Source: Bradyrhizobium niftali (lineage in GTDB: Bacteria > Pseudomonadota > Alphaproteobacteria > Rhizobiales > Xanthobacteraceae). Taken from it: DNA of 64,000 nt. Below, piece by piece: positions 42,174 through 51,040 of this stretch. The stretch is taken from the NCBI RefSeq assembly GCF_004571025.1, contig NZ_SPQT01000025.1:62001-126000 (forward strand). Direction: 5' to 3'. The translations under genes were made by a program, and so were the position numbers. The notes beneath the pieces were generated by a model that was not told where the DNA came from, searched no databases, and saw only the letters and a program-made list of their open reading frames with translations. The first letter of the stretch is position 1. Each line of letters starts with the position of its first letter.

Positions 42174-43481
42174 GTGTTTCGGAGAACATCGACGTCGACG
42201 AAGGGACACAGCTTCCTTCACGTCATCAAGCTCGTCTCGCCTTTCGTGATGGTCGTCGTCCTTCAGGCGACGATTGCGGGATTCAGCCTCGAGGTGATGT
42301 CATCGGTCCGCGCCTATGTCGCGGGAGAAGCGCTATGGTCGCGCTCGCAGAAGAACGCCGTCTATTTCCTCAATCGCTATCTGCATTCGGGCGACAAGAG
42401 CCAGTTCGCGCAATACCAGGCCTCGCTCGCCGTTCCCATCGGCGACGAGTTCGCTCGCTGGGCGCTCGAGCGCGATCCGGTCGACGTCGAGGCCGCTCGC
42501 ATCGGCTTCCTGCAGGGCGGCAACCATCCCGATGACGTTCCGGGATTGATCTGGCTGTTTCGCTATTTCAATCGCGTCAGCTTCCTCCAGGAAGCCATCC
42601 GCGAGTGGGCCGCCACCGATCCCATGCTGCTGGAGCTGAGCGTGTTCGGCGAGGTCATCCGGTCGGAGCTGGAGAACGGCCCGGTTCGGGATGGCAGCCG
42701 CCTGCAATTCCTGTCGTCTCGGCTCTCGGAGCTCAACACCCAGTTCACGGTGCATGCGAACCGCTTCTCCACGGTCCTGGGCGAAGGCTCCCGCGCGATC
42801 AAGTTGATGCTGACCTGCATCAACATCGTCACCGCCCTGACGCTGATCCTGCTCCTGATCTGGCACACCCGGCGATTGGTGCTGCAACGACAGGCGTTCG
42901 AGGATGCCCTGCATGCCGAGAAGGAGCGCCTGGCCTGGCAGGCTTCGCACGACTGGCTGACAGGCCTTGCCAACCGTCGCGCCTTCGAGGCCCGCCTGCA
43001 AGGCGAGCTGGACAATGTTGCGGCAGCCTCGCTGGGCCTGATCCTGCTCGACCTCGACCAGTTCAAGAACGTCAACGACAGCTGCGGCCATCTAGCGGGC
43101 GACCGCCTGCTCTGCCAGGTCTCGCGCCTCCTGCAACAGGACCGGCGGCCGCATGATCTGGTGGCCCGGCTCGGCGGCGACGAATTCGGCCTGATCCTGC
43201 CGCAGTGCTCGCCGTTCGACGCAGCCGACATCGCCGAACGGCTGCGGCGATCGCTCGAGCTGTTCAGCTTCGCCTGGGACGATCGCTGCTTTGCAGTGAC
43301 CGCCAGCATCGGCATCACCTGCATCACCGACCGCGACACCACGCTCGAGGACGCGATGCGACGCGCGGATGCCGCCTGCTATCGCGCCAAGGAAAAGGGA
43401 CGCAACCGGGTTCAGGTCGATGGAGTGCGGCCCGACGTCGTCCTCATTGCAGCACGACCACGCGAAGCTGCACGCGCCTGA
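42174..43481 (+). CDS. Membrane diguanylate cyclase (GGDEF) with extracytoplasmic sensor
   Basis: The product has 435 residues; GTG 42174 is the likely start, with AGG directly ahead. TM1 at about 17-38, a 170-residue helical periplasmic region, TM2 at about 211-231, then the GGDEF domain with ASHDWLTGLANRRAF, DLDQFKNVND, inhibitory site RPHD (325-328) and intact GGDEF (334-338). It should make c-di-GMP with product inhibition. It is the only cyclase for this messenger in the window; the HD-GYP protein at 30.8 kb is its potential opposite. Confidence 0.85.
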   Translation: MFRRTSTSTKGHSFLHVIKLVSPFVMVVVLQATIAGFSLEVMSSVRAYVAGEALWSRSQKNAVYFLNRYLHSGDKSQFAQYQASLAVPIGDEFARWALERDPVDVEAARIGFLQGGNHPDDVPGLIWLFRYFNRVSFLQEAIREWAATDPMLLELSVFGEVIRSELENGPVRDGSRLQFLSSRLSELNTQFTVHANRFSTVLGEGSRAIKLMLTCINIVTALTLILLLIWHTRRLVLQRQAFEDALHAEKERLAWQASHDWLTGLANRRAFEARLQGELDNVAAASLGLILLDLDQFKNVNDSCGHLAGDRLLCQVSRLLQQDRRPHDLVARLGGDEFGLILPQCSPFDAADIAERLRRSLELFSFAWDDRCFAVTASIGITCITDRDTTLEDAMRRADAACYRAKEKGRNRVQVDGVRPDVVLIAARPREAARA

Positions 43482-43495
43482 GGCTGCTCGCCCTG

Positions 43496-44116
43496 TCACC
43501 GCAAAGGCAGAATCCCGAGGCCCGCGAGGTGCGCGTCGAGGAACTGCTCAACCTGCTGGCGCAGCAACTGGGGCGGCACCGCCACCATGCGCTCCTCGAG
43601 ACCGAGCGAGATGATGCCGTGCACCGCGGAAAACAGAGTGCGCGACAGCAGCGCGATCTTCACGTCATCCGCATCCGGTAGCAGCCGCACCAGAGGCGGG
43701 TGCATCAGCGCGAAGGCGTCCATCACCATCTGAAGGATGTCGTCCGGATAGGGGCGATCGTCCTCCATCCGATGCTCGAACAGCGAACGCAGCAAATTGG
43801 CGTGCTCCGCGAAAAACTCCAGATAGGTCTCGGCAAGCCCGTAGAGCTGGCGAACCGGATCCTCGGCCGGAACCCCGGCAAGCCGCTCCGTGAGCGCCTG
43901 AACCGTCTCCCGATTGACGGTCAGGATCACCCCGTCGAAGTCACCGAACTCGTTATAGACGCTTCCGACGGAGCAGCCGGCGGCTTCGGCGACGTCCCGA
44001 ACCTTGAGTGATCTCAAGCCCTTAGTGGCAATGATGCCGCGGGCGATCTCCAGGATCTGGACCCGGCGGCGATTTTTTTTCTGGTCCCGCAACGTTTCTT
44101 CTTGAACATTGTTCAT
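43496..44116 (-). CDS. TetR-family repressor
   Basis: The product has 206 residues. ATG 44116 is used. The N-terminal HTH is RSLKVRDVAEAAGCSVGSVY followed by NEFGDFDGVI. The C-terminal ligand domain (about 75-200) has RSLFEHRMEDDRPYP and FLDAHLAGLG and resembles the TetR_C_33/WHG type. Its start codon overlaps one of two identical operators, so autorepression is likely. Divergent to it, 51 bases away, lies the 88-aa gene. The stop lies 14 bases from that of the convergent GGDEF gene. Confidence 0.85.
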   Translation of the reverse strand: MNNVQEETLRDQKKNRRRVQILEIARGIIATKGLRSLKVRDVAEAAGCSVGSVYNEFGDFDGVILTVNRETVQALTERLAGVPAEDPVRQLYGLAETYLEFFAEHANLLRSLFEHRMEDDRPYPDDILQMVMDAFALMHPPLVRLLPDADDVKIALLSRTLFSAVHGIISLGLEERMVAVPPQLLRQQVEQFLDAHLAGLGILPLR

Positions 44117-44145
44117 TTTCAAGCTACCAATGTGAACATTGTTCA
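44103..44145. promoter_or_regulatory. Two identical palindromic operators for the TetR repressor
   Basis: TGAACATTGTTCA occurs at 44103-44115 and again at 44133-44145. Each is a perfect 6+1+6 dyad, and the centres are 30 bases apart, close to three helical turns. The first touches the repressor start codon; the second lies 22 bases ahead of the 88-aa gene. The arrangement is typical for cooperative control of divergent genes. Confidence 0.75.
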
Positions 44146-44167
44146 ATTTAACCCGGAGACCTGCAAA

Positions 44168-44434
44168 ATGCAAACCCTCGCTGTTGATATCGTCACCACT
44201 TTCATCGATGACGCCGCCGCCCTCGTGACCGGCCTTGGCCGGGCCGCCCTCAAGCTCGCGATGACGCCGATCGATCGCATCGCAAACGCCTGCGACATTG
44301 CCGGCGTGCTCGCCGAGCGCCGCGCGACCTTCCGGATGTGGCGCGCCAACCGTAGCCGCGTCCGTCGTGAAGGCCGCAGGTTCAGCCTGCTTGGTCGCTT
44401 CTCGCCCTTTCGCCACCTCGCCCATCTCACCTGA
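44168..44434 (+). CDS. 88-aa basic helical protein under TetR control
   Basis: ATG 44168 follows GGAGACC. The N-terminal half is an amphipathic to hydrophobic helix (VDIVTTFIDDAAALVTGLGR), then a long basic segment (AERRATFRMWRANRSRVRRE). There is no signal peptide or clear membrane span. The family is unknown. Because the double operator separates it only from the repressor, it is the best candidate target of that repressor. Confidence 0.65.
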   Translation: MQTLAVDIVTTFIDDAAALVTGLGRAALKLAMTPIDRIANACDIAGVLAERRATFRMWRANRSRVRREGRRFSLLGRFSPFRHLAHLT

Positions 44435-44790
44435 GACGCGCGCCGCGAAGCGGTTCGAATGCAAGAAATGGCTGCAATGAAGGACTTACCATTTGCCGAC
44501 ATTCGCAGCCGATGTCGTGGGCCTTACCGGTACGGTTCAGTTTTTGCTCACGGCCCGTCGCATATCCGGGTCAGCGCGGCGCTCCCACCCAAAGCCGACG
44601 CGGCCGCAACCGGAAATTTGCGAACCTAACGAGACCATTAGGAGACCAACAGGATCGGAGGGATCGAGGGGACAGAGGCAGGCCGACGACAATCGTCACT
44701 CTGCAATCGTTCGTCCCATGCCCTTCCGGTCGTGACGCTTTCACCGCCACCGAAACAACCTCAGGCTGCCTTTCCAAAACAGGACTAGTC
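44435..44790. other. 356-bp leader region without a gene
   Basis: Both strands were read; no protein-like frame with a ribosome site was found. It must contain the promoter and a long leader of the large gene starting at 44791, unless that gene is read through from the 88-aa gene. No obvious hairpin with a T-tract was seen. Confidence 0.5.
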
Positions 44791-47700
44791 ATGATCAGGG
44801 AATTGATGTCGTCACGCCGCTTCGCGCCGCTGTTCTGGGCGCAATTCTTCTCGGCGCTCAATGACAATGTGCTCAAGAACGCACTCGTCATCATCCTGCT
44901 TTACAGTGCAGCGACCGGCCACGGCGATGCGCTGGTGACGGTGGCAGGCGCCGTCTTCATCTTCCCCTATTTCATCCTGTCCGGGCTCGGCGGACAGCTC
45001 GCCGACAAATACGTCAAATCCGTCGTCGCAAGACGGCTCAAATTCGCCGAGATCTTCGCCGCTTGCTTCGCCGCCGCCGGCTTCTTCCTGCACTCGGTGC
45101 CGCTATTGTTCGCAGCGCTCGCGCTGTTCGGGATCATCGCCGCCCTGTTCGGCCCCGTGAAATATTCCATGCTGCCGGACCAGCTCGAGCTCGGCGAGCT
45201 CGCGACCGGCAACGCGCTGGTCGAAGGCGCCACCTTCATGGCCATCCTGCTCGGCACCGTCGCCGGCGGCCAGTTCGTGGCCGGCTCCGCCCATATGGGC
45301 TGGGTCGCATCGGCCGTGGTCGTGCTGGCGCTATTGTCCTGGGCTTTCGCTTCCCGCATTCCGCAGACGACGCCCTCCGCGCCCGATCTGCCCGTCAACG
45401 CCAATCCCTGGACCTCGACGCTCGGCCTGTTGAAGACGCTCTACGCGGACAAGCGGCTGTGGGACGGCACCGTGATCGTCTCCTGGTTCTGGCTGGTCGG
45501 CGCCATCGTGCTGTCGCTGCTGCCGGCGCTGGTCAAGGAGGTCGTTGGCGGCACCGAAGGCGTGGTGACGCTGTGTCTGGCGATCTTCGCGATCGGCATC
45601 GCCATCGGCTCGCTGTTCGCGGCGCAACTGAGCCACGTTCGCCCGAACCTCGCGCTGGTGCCGATCGGCGCCATCATCATGGGGTTTGCCGGCCTCGACC
45701 TCGCCTGGGCCATCGGCGTGACCAGCAAGGGACACGAGATCGCCGCGCTGGACTTCGCAACCTCGTTCGCCGGCCTGCGCATGCTGATCGATTTCGTCGC
45801 CTTCGCATTCGGCGGCGGCTTGTTCGTCGTTCCGTCCTTCGCCGCCGTGCAGGCCTGGTCGGCACCGTCCGAGCGCGCTCGCATCATCGCCGCGGGCAAC
45901 GTGTTGCAAGCCGCCTTCATGGTGGTCGGCTCGCTGTTCGTCGCGCTGTTGCAGGCGACTGGCCTCCATATCGGCTGGATCTTCTTCGGCCTCGGCGCCG
46001 CCAGCTTCGGCGCGGTGTGGTTCGTGCTGACCAAGTGGGGCAAGGAAGGCGTGCGCGACTTCGGCGCGCTCTTGTTCCGCGCGCTGTTCCGCACCGAGGT
46101 TCGCGGGCTCGAGAACCTGCCGCCTCCAGGCACGCGCATGCTAATCGCGCCGAACCATGTCAGCCTGATCGACGGCCCGCTGCTGCACGCCGTGCTGCCG
46201 ATCGACGCGAGCTTCGCGGTCGATACCGGCATCTCCAAGGCCTGGTGGGCCAAGCCGTTCCTGCGGGTGGTCAAGCATTACACCATGGACCCGACCAAGC
46301 CGCTGGCCGCGCGCGACCTGATCAAGCTGGTTGCCGCCGGCGAACCGGTGGTCATCTTCCCGGAGGGACGCATCACCGTCTCCGGCTCGCTGATGAAGGT
46401 CTATGACGGCACCGCGATGATCGCCGACAAGGCCGACGCCGTGGTCGTGCCCGTCCGCATCGAAGGCGCGCAGCGCTCGCATCTCAGCTACCTCGACGGC
46501 AGCCAGATCAAGCGCTCGTGGTTTCCGCGGGTGACGGTCACGATCCTGCCGCCAGTCAAGCTGCCGGTCGATCCGTCGCTGAAGGGCAAGGCGCGCCGCA
46601 ATGCCGCCGGCGCCGCTCTCCAGGACGTGATGATTGACGCTCTCGTCAAGAACGCCATGCTCGATCACTCGCTGTTCGAAGCGCTCGGACACGCCTATCG
46701 CGACCGCGACACCGGCAAGGTCATCATCGAAGACGCGCTCGGCACCAAGCTGACCTATCGCAAGCTGATCCTGGGCGCGCAGGTCTTGAGCCGGAAGCTG
46801 GAGAACGGCACTTCCGTCGGCGAGAATGTCGGCGTGCTGCTGCCGAACTCCGCGGGCGTCGCCGTCGTCTTCATGGCGCTGCAAAACATCGGCCGGGTCC
46901 CGGCAATGCTCAACTTCTCCGCCGGCCCGGTCAACGTCCTCGCCGCCATGAAGGCCGCGCAGGTCAAGACCGTGCTGACGTCGAAGGCCTTCATCGAGAA
47001 GGGCAAGCTCGACAAGCTGATGGCCGCGATCTCCGCGGAGGCGCGCGTCGTCTATCTCGAGGACGTCCGCGCCTCGATCGGGATGGCCGACAAGATCAAG
47101 GGCCTGCACGCAGGCACAGCGCCGCGCGTCGTCCGCCAGGCCAACGATCCGGCCGTCGTGCTGTTCACGTCGGGCTCGGAAGGCACGCCCAAGGGCGTGG
47201 TGCTGTCCCACCGCAACATCCTTGCCAACTCCGCGCAGGCGCTGGCGCGCGTCGATGCCAACGCCAACGACAAGGTGTTCAACGTGCTGCCGGTGTTCCA
47301 CTCCTTCGGGCTGACCGGTGGAATGATGATGCCGCTGCTCGCCGGCATCCCGATCTACATGTACCCCTCGCCGCTGCACTACCGGATCGTGCCGGAGCTG
47401 ATCTACCAGACCGGCGCCACGATCCTGTTCGGCACCGACACGTTTCTCACCGGCTATGCGCGCTCGGCGCATGCCTATGACTTCCGCACCTTACGTCTCG
47501 TGATCGCCGGCGCCGAAGCGGTCAAGGATCGCACACGGCAGGTGTTCATGGAGCGCTACGGCATCCGCATCCTCGAAGGCTATGGCGTCACCGAGACGGC
47601 GCCGGTGCTGGCGATGAACACGCCGATGGCCAACCGCCCCGGCACGGTTGGCCGCCTGTCGCCGCTGATGGAAAGCCGCCTCGATCCGGTCCCCGGCATC

Positions 47701-48195
47701 GAGGAAGGCGGCCGCCTCTCGGTGCGCGGACCGAACGTGATGCTCGGTTACTTGCGGGCCGAAAATCCCGGCGTGCTCGAAGTGCTCGCGGAGGGCTGGC
47801 ACGACACCGGCGACATCGTGGCAATCGACGCGGCCGGCTTCATCACCATCAAGGGCCGCGCCAAGCGCTTTGCCAAGATCGCAGGCGAAATGGTCTCGCT
47901 GTCGGCGGTCGAAAGCATCGCAGCGACGCTGTGGCCGCAGGCCGGCTCGGTCGCCGTGTCGATCCCCGACCAGCGCAAGAGCGAGCGCATCGTGCTGCTG
48001 ACGACGGAAAAGAACGCCGAGCGCAGCGCGATGCAGGGCCAGGCCAAGGCGATCGGCGCGTCCGAGCTGACCGTTCCCGCCGCGATCATGGTGGTCGACA
48101 AGGTGCCGCTGCTCGGCAGCGGCAAGACCGACTATGTCACGGCAACGACGATGGCCCGTGAACAGGCGTCCGCGCCGGAGCGCGACGTGGCGTAA
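44791..48195 (+). CDS. Lysophospholipid transporter / acyltransferase / acyl-ACP ligase fusion (LplT-Aas type)
   Basis: The product has 1134 residues from ATG 44791. An MFS transporter (1 to about 425, starting FAPLFWAQFFSALNDNVLKN) is followed by a PlsC-type acyltransferase with NHVSLIDG at about 454 and FPEGR, and an AMP-forming ligase with LFTSGSEGTPKGVVLSHRN at about 790 and EGYGVTETAP at about 930. Together these import lysophosphatidylethanolamine and reacylate it at the inner membrane. In E. coli lplT and aas are separate genes. An ORF extending 93 codons upstream lacks domain support. Confidence 0.9.
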   Translation: MIRELMSSRRFAPLFWAQFFSALNDNVLKNALVIILLYSAATGHGDALVTVAGAVFIFPYFILSGLGGQLADKYVKSVVARRLKFAEIFAACFAAAGFFLHSVPLLFAALALFGIIAALFGPVKYSMLPDQLELGELATGNALVEGATFMAILLGTVAGGQFVAGSAHMGWVASAVVVLALLSWAFASRIPQTTPSAPDLPVNANPWTSTLGLLKTLYADKRLWDGTVIVSWFWLVGAIVLSLLPALVKEVVGGTEGVVTLCLAIFAIGIAIGSLFAAQLSHVRPNLALVPIGAIIMGFAGLDLAWAIGVTSKGHEIAALDFATSFAGLRMLIDFVAFAFGGGLFVVPSFAAVQAWSAPSERARIIAAGNVLQAAFMVVGSLFVALLQATGLHIGWIFFGLGAASFGAVWFVLTKWGKEGVRDFGALLFRALFRTEVRGLENLPPPGTRMLIAPNHVSLIDGPLLHAVLPIDASFAVDTGISKAWWAKPFLRVVKHYTMDPTKPLAARDLIKLVAAGEPVVIFPEGRITVSGSLMKVYDGTAMIADKADAVVVPVRIEGAQRSHLSYLDGSQIKRSWFPRVTVTILPPVKLPVDPSLKGKARRNAAGAALQDVMIDALVKNAMLDHSLFEALGHAYRDRDTGKVIIEDALGTKLTYRKLILGAQVLSRKLENGTSVGENVGVLLPNSAGVAVVFMALQNIGRVPAMLNFSAGPVNVLAAMKAAQVKTVLTSKAFIEKGKLDKLMAAISAEARVVYLEDVRASIGMADKIKGLHAGTAPRVVRQANDPAVVLFTSGSEGTPKGVVLSHRNILANSAQALARVDANANDKVFNVLPVFHSFGLTGGMMMPLLAGIPIYMYPSPLHYRIVPELIYQTGATILFGTDTFLTGYARSAHAYDFRTLRLVIAGAEAVKDRTRQVFMERYGIRILEGYGVTETAPVLAMNTPMANRPGTVGRLSPLMESRLDPVPGIEEGGRLSVRGPNVMLGYLRAENPGVLEVLAEGWHDTGDIVAIDAAGFITIKGRAKRFAKIAGEMVSLSAVESIAATLWPQAGSVAVSIPDQRKSERIVLLTTEKNAERSAMQGQAKAIGASELTVPAAIMVVDKVPLLGSGKTDYVTATTMAREQASAPERDVA

Positions 48196-48200
48196 GCCAG

Positions 48201-48875
48201 ATGCACAAAGCGCCTGAAACAGGCAGTGCGCGATGTCCGGGAGTGGTTCTGCTTCACGGCATCGCGCGCACCTCGGCATCCCTGACCAGGCTCGAACGAG
48301 CGCTTCAGGCGAGCGGGTTCGCGACGCTCAACATCGACTATGCCAGCCGCAGCAAACCGATCGCGGCGCTTGCGGACGATATCCATCCGGCCATCGTCAG
48401 CTTCGCCGAACGTGACGCGCCGCTGCATTTCGTCGCGCATTCGATGGGCGGCCTCGTCGCGCGCGCCTACATCGCAAGACACCGCCCGGCCCGGCTTGCC
48501 CGCGTCGTGATGCTGGGCACGCCGAACAGCGGCAGCGAGGTCGCTGATCTCCTGCAGGGATTTCTGCCCTACCGCGCATTCTACGGGCCAGCCGGCCTCG
48601 AGCTCACCACCACGCCTGCAACCGCGCCGACTACCCTCCCCGCCATCGACTATCCCGTCGGCGTGATCGCAGGAAGCCGCTTCATCGATCCCGTCGCCGG
48701 CCTCTTCGTCCTGCCGAAGCCCAACGACGGCCGGGTCTCGGTGCAGAGCGCGATGCTGGCCGGCATGGCCCAGCATATCGTGGTGAAGGCGTCCCACACC
48801 GGGCTGCCGCGTCACGCCGCCGCGATCGCCCAGACGATCGCCTTCCTGCGCGAAGGCCGTTTTCAGTCGGCGTAA
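48201..48875 (+). CDS. Lipase-like alpha/beta hydrolase
   Basis: The product has 224 residues. The oxyanion segment VVLLHGIARTSASL and the nucleophile elbow AHSMGGLVARAY match triacylglycerol lipase/PGAP1-like hydrolases, followed by MLGTPNSGSEVAD and a C-terminal His region (KASHTGLP). There is no signal peptide, so it is cytoplasmic or membrane-peripheral. It starts 5 bases after the LplT-Aas fusion and is probably co-transcribed, which suggests a role in lysolipid or acyl-chain turnover. Confidence 0.8.
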   Translation: MHKAPETGSARCPGVVLLHGIARTSASLTRLERALQASGFATLNIDYASRSKPIAALADDIHPAIVSFAERDAPLHFVAHSMGGLVARAYIARHRPARLARVVMLGTPNSGSEVADLLQGFLPYRAFYGPAGLELTTTPATAPTTLPAIDYPVGVIAGSRFIDPVAGLFVLPKPNDGRVSVQSAMLAGMAQHIVVKASHTGLPRHAAAIAQTIAFLREGRFQSA

Positions 48876-48879
48876 CGGG

Positions 48880-49980
48880 TCACGGCGCCGTCCGCCGTTC
48901 CTGTGCATAGCGCACCAGCGCCGCGAAGCGATAGATGCCGTGCACGAACTTGCCGTAGGGTATGGTGATGAACAGCGCGAACACCGCGCCGAGATGCAGC
49001 GCCAGCAGCGGTCCCATGGCGGCCGTCTCGCGCAGGATCAGAAGCAGCATGCCGGTGAGACCGGTCAGGAACAGCATGGCGATGAAGCCGACATCCATGC
49101 CGTAGCGTTGCTCATCGAGCAGCTCCGGCGCCCCGCGCAGTTTCGCGACGAACAGGCCGATCGGCCCGACGATGAGGCCGATGCCGCCGAGCGCGCCGAG
49201 CACCACGGGCAGATCCCACCACGGATACGGCGCCTCGCGTCCGAGGAGATAGTGATACAGCGTCGCGACGGACGTCGCGGCAAAGCACAGCAGGAAGCCG
49301 TAGAACGTCAGGTGGTGATAGAGCTTGCGCCGGTCGGTCGGCTTGTCGTCCTCGTTGTAGCAGCCGACGCCGCCGCCATGGAGATAGCGCAGCTCACCGG
49401 CATCCCGGATAGCCTGGACAATCGAGCCGCCGTCGGCGCGGCCGCCGATCGGCGTGCCGATATCGCGCCAGAATGCGCGCACGCTCATGACCAGCGCGAG
49501 GATGGCATAGAGAAACGCGACGCTGAACAGCGCGGCCATCGCATTGTGCGGCATCAGTCTGTAGAATGCGCCCGGCCCGGTATGGACACCGAACAGCACG
49601 CTGCGATCGTTCAGCGCAGCAAAGCCGAAGATAAAGGCGGCCATGCTGAGCGCGGCTATGAGGCTGATGACGAGACCATTGCGCGCGAAGGCGCCGGACA
49701 GCGCCTGCGGCCAGGCATAGGCCGCATAGGACTCCGCGCGCGCGACCGCCAGCGTCTTCGGGACGTTGACGTTGAATTCGTGCGGGGGCGAGAACTGGCA
49801 ATCGACGTAGCAGGCGCCGCAGGAATGGCAGAGGTTTGCGAGATAGTTGAGATCGCCGTCGGAGAAGGCTCGGCGCATCTCCATGGCGGGAAACACCGCG
49901 CAAAGACCCTCGCAATAGCGGCAGGAATTGCAGACCGTCATCAGGCGGTCGGCTTCGTCCAAAATTCTGGTTCCGTGCAT
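48880..49980 (-). CDS. tcuB: TcuB-like iron-sulfur membrane protein (tricarballylate utilisation)
   Basis: The product has 366 residues. Two Cys clusters near the N-terminus (VCNSCRYCEGLC and LCHSCGACYVDC) would bind Fe-S centres. A membrane domain with about six helices follows (from about residue 100), containing several His for possible haem. TcuB re-oxidises the flavin of TcuA and passes electrons to the quinone pool. It lies four bases after the esterase gene. Confidence 0.85.
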   Translation of the reverse strand: MHGTRILDEADRLMTVCNSCRYCEGLCAVFPAMEMRRAFSDGDLNYLANLCHSCGACYVDCQFSPPHEFNVNVPKTLAVARAESYAAYAWPQALSGAFARNGLVISLIAALSMAAFIFGFAALNDRSVLFGVHTGPGAFYRLMPHNAMAALFSVAFLYAILALVMSVRAFWRDIGTPIGGRADGGSIVQAIRDAGELRYLHGGGVGCYNEDDKPTDRRKLYHHLTFYGFLLCFAATSVATLYHYLLGREAPYPWWDLPVVLGALGGIGLIVGPIGLFVAKLRGAPELLDEQRYGMDVGFIAMLFLTGLTGMLLLILRETAAMGPLLALHLGAVFALFITIPYGKFVHGIYRFAALVRYAQERRTAP

Positions 49981-49984
49981 GGCT

Positions 49985-51013
49985 TTACTTCGTCAGGCCC
50001 TTTCCCTCGAGCCATTTCTGGATCAGGGCTGCGACCTCGAGGTTGTTCTTGTCCATCATCACCATATGCGAATTGCCCTTGATGCCGGCCTGCGGGAGGT
50101 CGACGATGTCGACGCTGCCCCCGGCCGCCTTGATGGCGTCCGCAAAGGCGATGCCGTTGGCGCGGATCTTGGGCCAGCGCGAATCGCGCTCGATATAGTC
50201 GCCGTAGATGATCAGGGTCGGAATGTTCTTCAGCGCATCCGCTCTGGCAGGATCGCCGATGCCGGCCGGCTCGATCGCAATCAGCGCCTTGACCTTGTCA
50301 GGCCGGGCTTGCGCGACCTTGAAGCCGAAGCTGCCAGCCTGGCTGTGGAACAGGATCACCGAGGGGCCGACGCGATCGATCTCGGCGATGTAGGCGGCGA
50401 TGGTCGCATCGTCGGTCGTGGTCCAGCGCGGTACGTTCTGCTTGACGAAATTCTCGTAGCCCTCGACCGGAAACTGGTTGCCCGGCAGCACCTTGCGCTT
50501 GGCGGGATCGGGATCGTAGGAATTTGGCCCGTCGCCGATGCGGAAACGTTCGAACGGATTGGCTGTGGTGAGGAAGACCGGCTCGCTCTTGAAGACGTCG
50601 GGGTACTGCGCCCAACCTGCGCGTCCGCGCTCCACCGCGTCGGAATTGTAGACCGCCCACCCCCTGCGCAGAAAATAGTTCAGCCAGCCTTCGCGTCCGT
50701 CAGGCGTGGTCTCGTAGGTGACGCCGGTCAGTCCGCCGCCATGCCACATCAGCAGCGGATAGGCCCCCTGCTCGTTCGCCGGCAGGAAATACTGCACGTA
50801 CATCTGCTCGACCTGATAGGTGCCGTTGGGATCGACCTTGGCCGGTACGCCGCCAGGCGCGAACACGACCTCCTTCACCGGCTTGCCGGAGATTTCGACT
50901 AGACGCCCACCGACATGGAACGAACCCATGTCGCGCAGGGTGATCGGCTCGGCGGCGCGGGCGTGGCCGACGATCAGCAGCGTCGCGATCGAAGCAATGG
51001 CAATGCGTGACAT
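49985..51013 (-). CDS. Exported alpha/beta-hydrolase esterase inside the tcu operon
   Basis: The product has 342 residues. Signal peptide MSRIAIASIATLLIVGHARA. The hydrolase core shows the oxyanion MWHGGGLTGVTYE, the nucleophile Ser in LFHSQAGSFGF, an Asp in IIYGDYIERD and the His in IKGNSHMVMMDKNN. It would act in the periplasm. Its place between tcuA and tcuB (28 and 4 bases) suggests it releases the TcuA substrate from an ester or related compound. The known enteric tcu operon has no such gene. Confidence 0.8.
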   Translation of the reverse strand: MSRIAIASIATLLIVGHARAAEPITLRDMGSFHVGGRLVEISGKPVKEVVFAPGGVPAKVDPNGTYQVEQMYVQYFLPANEQGAYPLLMWHGGGLTGVTYETTPDGREGWLNYFLRRGWAVYNSDAVERGRAGWAQYPDVFKSEPVFLTTANPFERFRIGDGPNSYDPDPAKRKVLPGNQFPVEGYENFVKQNVPRWTTTDDATIAAYIAEIDRVGPSVILFHSQAGSFGFKVAQARPDKVKALIAIEPAGIGDPARADALKNIPTLIIYGDYIERDSRWPKIRANGIAFADAIKAAGGSVDIVDLPQAGIKGNSHMVMMDKNNLEVAALIQKWLEGKGLTK

Positions 51014-51040
51014 GGTTCCTCCCAGAGTCTTTTCTTCATT

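Noticed and set aside
46141..47472. 443-codon minus-strand frame inside the LplT-Aas fusion gene
   Set aside because: Shadow frame with low-complexity Arg/Asp/His composition.
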